The notes beneath the pieces were generated by a model. The model ran no database searches and was not told the DNA's origin. It saw nothing but the letters and a program-made list of their open reading frames with translations. This document shows, in pieces, positions 60,141-64,000 of a stretch of 64,000 nucleotides of DNA. The stretch is from Atherix ibis (lineage: Eukaryota > Arthropoda > Insecta > Diptera > Athericidae), in contig OY282609.1 of NCBI GenBank assembly GCA_958298945.1, forward strand, positions 66,436,220 to 66,500,219, read 5' to 3'. A program made the position numbers and the translations under genes. The first letter of the stretch is position 1. Each line of letters starts with the position of its first letter.

Positions 60141-61636
60141 CATCCTCATCGATGCTGTCAACATATTCTAAAAAATGACCATAAAACTTTTATTTATGTT
60201 AAACCGTCTAGTTCGTGGTTTTCTATCTATAGTAATTTTATTCAACAAAAAAAACAATTTCTATTAATATTTTACCAAATAGTACCAAATTAGACTCTAC
60301 TATCTAAGTTTAAACTGATAGTTTGCCCCTTGAAAATGTAAATATAAGAATTCATAGAAATATACAGAATCTCAATTGTATTTAAATAAAATAATTTCAT
60401 ACGCAATTCTTTTAAAATCAGGATGAAATTTGGTTAAAAAGTTAGTAAAATAATAAAAGTTTTTATATGATGGCAATATGAACTTATAAATTGAATGCCT
60501 TCAGCTAATTTAAACCCCTCTGACTGATTCTTAATTCGTCAAATACACATCATTCTTACCTATGGTATCAGAGTTCAAGTGCTCCCCATCACGAAAAATT
60601 CACTCGATGATTTTTCTACAATATTTTTCATTTCTTCTTTTGGTTAAAAAAGATTATTCAGGACTCATTCAAGCGAGTATATTTTTACAAATCAACCCTT
60701 ACTTTCGTCGTATTTAGTTATTCGAGTGATACGAAAAGGGAAATTTTGTTGGTTTTTCGTTTGAACTAATTTTCGAGAATTTACTGAAAAAATACGAGAA
60801 TGAAAGGGGCATAATTGAACCAATATGGATATCTAGGTGAGAAATGTTCAAATTCCTTTCGTCCTTACATAGAATTATCAATTTTCAAAAAAAGCTAACA
60901 TCAGCAAAATGAATTATTTTTTCCAACGTCGTCATTTCCGGATTTGGAAAGTTCTTGTTACCACTGGAATCGAAGGTTTGCCTTCTTTACTCGTTTTCGG
61001 GTGATTTAACAATTGCACATTGTCGTCATCTAATCGAATTGAACGAAATCAGCCAATGAACACCAACACGAAATTAATTTCTTTTTATTTGACTCCAGCC
61101 ACGTGCGAAATCGTTCATAAAAATTATTCCTAAACGAATCATAGGTAAGGTAAAATGCACAAAAACTTTGAACTTGAAATATTGAAATTGAAAGAATTTT
61201 TAAGAAGTTATCATAAAACTAGGATCTTACACAGTTTATAATTGCAAATATATGTTAATGGTTCGAAAATATTACATCGTCAAATTAATATTAAGAAATA
61301 ATAGTTAATTCCAGATATTTATGCGAATATAAAGTAAATTTGATCACACATAAGATTAAAATATTTACATTATATAATAATATGGTAAGGAGGTTAACAT
61401 AAAATGAAAAATGAAATAATTTTAAAGCAACTTAAGTACTATTACGGAAAATAATGTTTTTAAAAAATCTAAATTACAAACCATTTCCCAGGAGAATAAT
61501 AATAACAAAAGCTAAAACTTGTAGTTCGTTCGTTTATATCCACCTTTATTAGTATAGTTTTCAATAATCATAAATTTTATTAATAAAAACCAAACTTAAT
61601 CTGAGCAAAAATTAACCAATTCTTTACGTTTAAAGA
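60141..61636. other. AT-rich non-coding interval
   Basis: No gene or repeat end recognised between copies A10 and A11. The region 60900-61090 is slightly less AT-rich but has no long open frame. Confidence 0.42.
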
Positions 61637-61754
61637 TACGAGGTTTTTTCAAAAAGTATCGCAAATTTTGTGTTTTTTCAAAAAAATATTTATTTATTGA
61701 TGAATATCTATTTTGTCCAACGTTTTTTCGAATCCTCGAAGCACTTGAAAAAAT

Positions 61755-62660
61755 TCAGGAGCTGAACTCCTTCGATGCTATCTTTGTCTCCTCAATCGTA
61801 GCGTAGCGTCGTCCTTTCATAGGGCTCTTCAGTTTTGAGAACAAGAAAAAGTCACAGGGGGCCAGATCTGGGGAATACGGTGGCTGCGGCATTGTTTTGG
61901 CTAAAAATTCGCGCACAAGCAACGATGCGTGAGCAGGGGCGTTATCATGGTGCAAAAGCCAATTTTTTTCCTGCCACAAATCCGGGCGTTTTTGGCGGAT
62001 TGCTTCACGCAACTTGCGCATAACTTGCAGGTAATATTCCTTATTGACCGTTCTACCCTGTGGCAAGAACTCATGATGTACCACGCTCCCGCAATCGAAC
62101 AAAACTGTCATTCACACGCCCCAGCACGCTTTTCGTCGTTCACATCTTCTTGGCCCCCTGAGCTGAACTCCTTCGATGCTATCTTTATCTCCTCAATCGT
62201 AGCGTAGCGTCGTCCTTTCATAAGGCTCTTCAGTTTTGAGAACAAGAAAAAGTCACAGTGGGCCAGATCTGGGGAATACGGTGGCTGCGGTATTATTTTG
62301 GCCAAAAATTCGCGCACAAGCAACGATGAGTGAGTAGGGGCGTTATCATGGTGCAAAAGCCAATTTTTTTCCTTCCACCAATCCGGGCGTTTCTGGCGGA
62401 TTGCATCACGCAACTTGCGCATAACTTGCAGGTAATATTCCTTATTGACCGTTCTACCCTGTGGCAAGAACTCATGATGTACCACGCCCCCGCAATCGAA
62501 CAAAACTGTCGTTCACACGCCCCGGCACGCTTTTCGTCGTTCACATCTTCTTGGCCCCCTGAGAACATTTTGTACCACCGATAAACGTTGCTTCGATGCG
62601 TCCGCGCAATTAATTTTGTTTTTCACACAAAATTTTATACAGATTCTTTGATCCATTGTT
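61755..62660 (-). pseudogene. Mariner transposase remnants in A11, catalytic half duplicated
   Basis: From about 62660 the N-terminus reads MDQRI, KFCVKNKINCADA, then a deletion. The open frame 62503-62108 gives FDCGGVVHHEFLPQGRTVNK, EYYLQVMRKLRDAIRQKRPD, KNWLLHHDNAPTHSSLLVRE (second aspartate), PPYSPDLAHCDFFLF (third), MKGRRYATIEEIKIASKE, and runs into the next unit. The second unit (62111-61755) repeats the same blocks with PAHASLLVRE and SPDLAPCDFF. The spacing between the aspartates is 30 residues instead of 34. The first aspartate is absent, so neither unit is active. Confidence 0.9.
61759..62560. repeat. 401-bp tandem duplication within A11
   Basis: Two units, 61759-62159 and 62160-62560, begin with GAGCTGAACTCCTTCGATGC and end at TTCTTGGCCCCCT. 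The offset is 401 bp at both edges, and the units differ by scattered substitutions only. Each holds the C-terminal half of the transposase plus a few N-terminal codons. Divergence between the units is low compared with that between copies, so the duplication is fairly recent. Confidence 0.93.
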
Positions 62661-62799
62661 TAGAATGGGCAAAAATCGAAGACGAGCCAAAACACGTGCA
62701 AGCAAAGTAGCTGTTAAAAATTAACTGAACATTCAAAATGGCAGAACTTGTCGACATAAGTTAGAGATATGAAAAATCGAAAATTGAACAGACCTCATA

Positions 62800-64000
62800 T
62801 TTAACACATTACGGAAAGGATTGTTCAGTATAAAAGCTCAATTAAAATCCGGGCAAATTCCGCAAAAAGCTCCCAAAAAAATACCTTTGTAAAATATTTT
62901 GTATATAATTCTTAAGCCAACGAAAATGTTGAAATTGAATTTTAAAATTTATATGGGAAAAGAATCGCAAATGTTCACAACTATTGCAAAAAAACCATTC
63001 TTTAAGATAATGAACATTACTGGAAATTCAATTTCTAAGAATAATATGTCAATAACTCAATAATTAAATAATAACCGACTTAATAGTAGAAAGCAGAGCA
63101 GTTAAGAAAACAAGAAAATTGAAAAAATATAGACTAAAATATTTACAAACGTGTGTTACTTGAGAAAAATTGAATCTATATCACGTTATACTCGTACGTA
63201 AGCCATTCTAACGGTATTACACGCTTAAACGTTATAATTAAATATTAGGTGAATAATTTGTACTCTGTGATAAGAAATATTGTGTAGAAAAAACAATATT
63301 ATTAACTTACTAGAAGTAAACTTCATTGCAACCAAATTTTCAAACATTCTGTTTATAGATTCCATGACACACTTTAATTTTTATTAATTCACAATTTAAA
63401 TAAACTAAAAATAATGTTAAAAAAGAGTGAGGTCAAATTAAGAAACTCCAAGTTCACTGGATACTAAAAATTCAAATGGCATCAATCTTCCAGTGCCAAG
63501 TCGGTAAATTTCATTAATTCAAATAGGCAGCGCTTCTCGCTCTGATTTAAGGAAACATATAGAAAATAATGTTGTTAGAATGAGTAAGAAAACATATCAC
63601 TGAAAAAATTACCAAATATAAATTAAGAGTGTAGTTTGGAATATGCTCCTTCCATCCTACAAAGAGCATCAATCAAATAATCGCATTCGCACACCGCTTA
63701 CTTGTGTACAACACCTTTTGACGAAAACTTAATCCAATCTATTTTTTTATAATATTTAATATGATAATAATATATATATCTGAGCATATATATTATTTTG
63801 CAACATTTCCTTAAGTGTGGAACTCTCTCTTTTGAACCAGTGCTATGCACTGGAAAATTCTCACAATCATATACTTCTGTACAAGGGCTTAAAAGCTTGA
63901 ACCAATGGTGCTTTACTGGAATTAGCTGTCGGCACATCGATCTTCGCTTAGAAGAGAGGAGAGCGAGAACAATCAACACACACTCGGTCATTAAATGTGC
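62800..64000. other. AT-rich non-coding interval to window end
   Basis: No gene recognised. The final ~170 bp are less AT-rich; a minus-strand frame at 63698-63991 (97 codons) covers them but has no known domain. Two imperfect direct repeats, TTGAACCAGTGC...ACTGGAA (63832-63855) and TTGAACCAATGG...ACTGGAA (63897-63921), lie here; the first contains the palindrome CCAGTGCTATGCACTGG. Confidence 0.45.

Larger units (their letters stand above)
61639..62797 (-). mobile_element. Family A mariner, copy A11, colinear with internal tandem duplication
   Basis: The only family A copy in minus orientation, with TA at 61637-61638 and 62798-62799. The left side is the genuine 3' end (TIDDK-type tail, AAAAAACACAAAATTTGCG in reverse), and the right side is the 5' leader with a shortened inverted repeat, GAACAGACCTCA. 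A segment of 401 bp is duplicated in tandem (61759-62159 and 62160-62560). The N-terminus (MDQR, KFCVKNKINCADA) is joined after NDEKRAGA to the FDCGGVVHHEF region, removing the first catalytic aspartate. It shares the 12-bp D,D30D deletion with A3, A4 and A6. Confidence 0.94.

Noticed and set aside
63698..63991. 97-codon minus-strand frame at the window end
   Set aside because: The last third translates AT-rich DNA as tyrosine/isoleucine runs; no domain was found. A promoter-proximal exon cannot be excluded without the next sequence.
1..64000. tRNA, rRNA and small nuclear RNA genes
   Set aside because: Looked for tRNA A- and B-box-like blocks and paired stems by eye and found no convincing case; a covariance-model scan would be needed to exclude them.

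Overview
This window looks like AT-rich, gene-poor nuclear DNA of a higher (schizophoran) fly. I find no convincing host exon, tRNA, rRNA or other cellular gene. Every protein-like signal I recognise comes from a transposable element: at least five groups of mariner elements, a Tc1-like remnant, and non-LTR retrotransposons of Jockey type. A tephritid fruit fly is a reasonable guess, because the short mariner at 18 kb resembles the 'rosa' type described from Ceratitis, but that is inference.

The dominant feature is one mariner family (family A, catalytic signature D,D34D, ends CGAGGTCTGTTCAAAAAG, TA target duplications) with eleven copies spread over the window. None can encode a full transposase. 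Five copies are colinear or simple-deletion forms: A1 458-1253, A2 7243-8090, A5 20331-21564, A11 61639-62797, and A10 59565-60138, which has a fold-back end. Six copies (A3 13442-14271, A4 16846-17575, A6 24621-25516, A7 32325-33193, A8 46673-47558, A9 50522-51383) share one unusual architecture. They carry the 5' end of the element at both termini, with a transposase core lacking both its N-terminus and its C-terminus in reverse orientation between them. Shared breakpoints show that these descend from one rearranged progenitor that multiplied as a head-to-head, non-autonomous subfamily with termini of about 190 bp. A 12-bp in-frame deletion that shortens the catalytic spacing to D,D30D is found in both structural classes, which suggests sequence exchange between copies.

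Two regions are nested stacks. At 25.9-29.9 kb a Jockey-type retrotransposon (endonuclease, reverse transcriptase, C-terminal domain) is split by a nearly intact family B mariner (27784-29047) whose 345-codon reading frame is broken only by two TAG codons. At 42.7-45.9 kb a Tc1-like remnant and a short hairpin precede a mauritiana-type mariner that was hit twice: by a full-length but nonsense-riddled family C mariner (43484-44768) and by a 240-bp MITE with ends of about 60 bp.

Other retroelement debris lies at 6535-6960, 33196-33520 and, less certainly, 18950-19080 and 36550-36633. At 54.0-55.8 kb a perfect 46-bp inverted repeat sits beside a 1.6-kb AT-rich minisatellite with higher-order repeats. 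The same motif occurs as short isolated patches at 310, 38.6 and 40.3 kb. The rest of the window is AT-rich unique-looking DNA, as expected for intergenic sequence or a very large intron.
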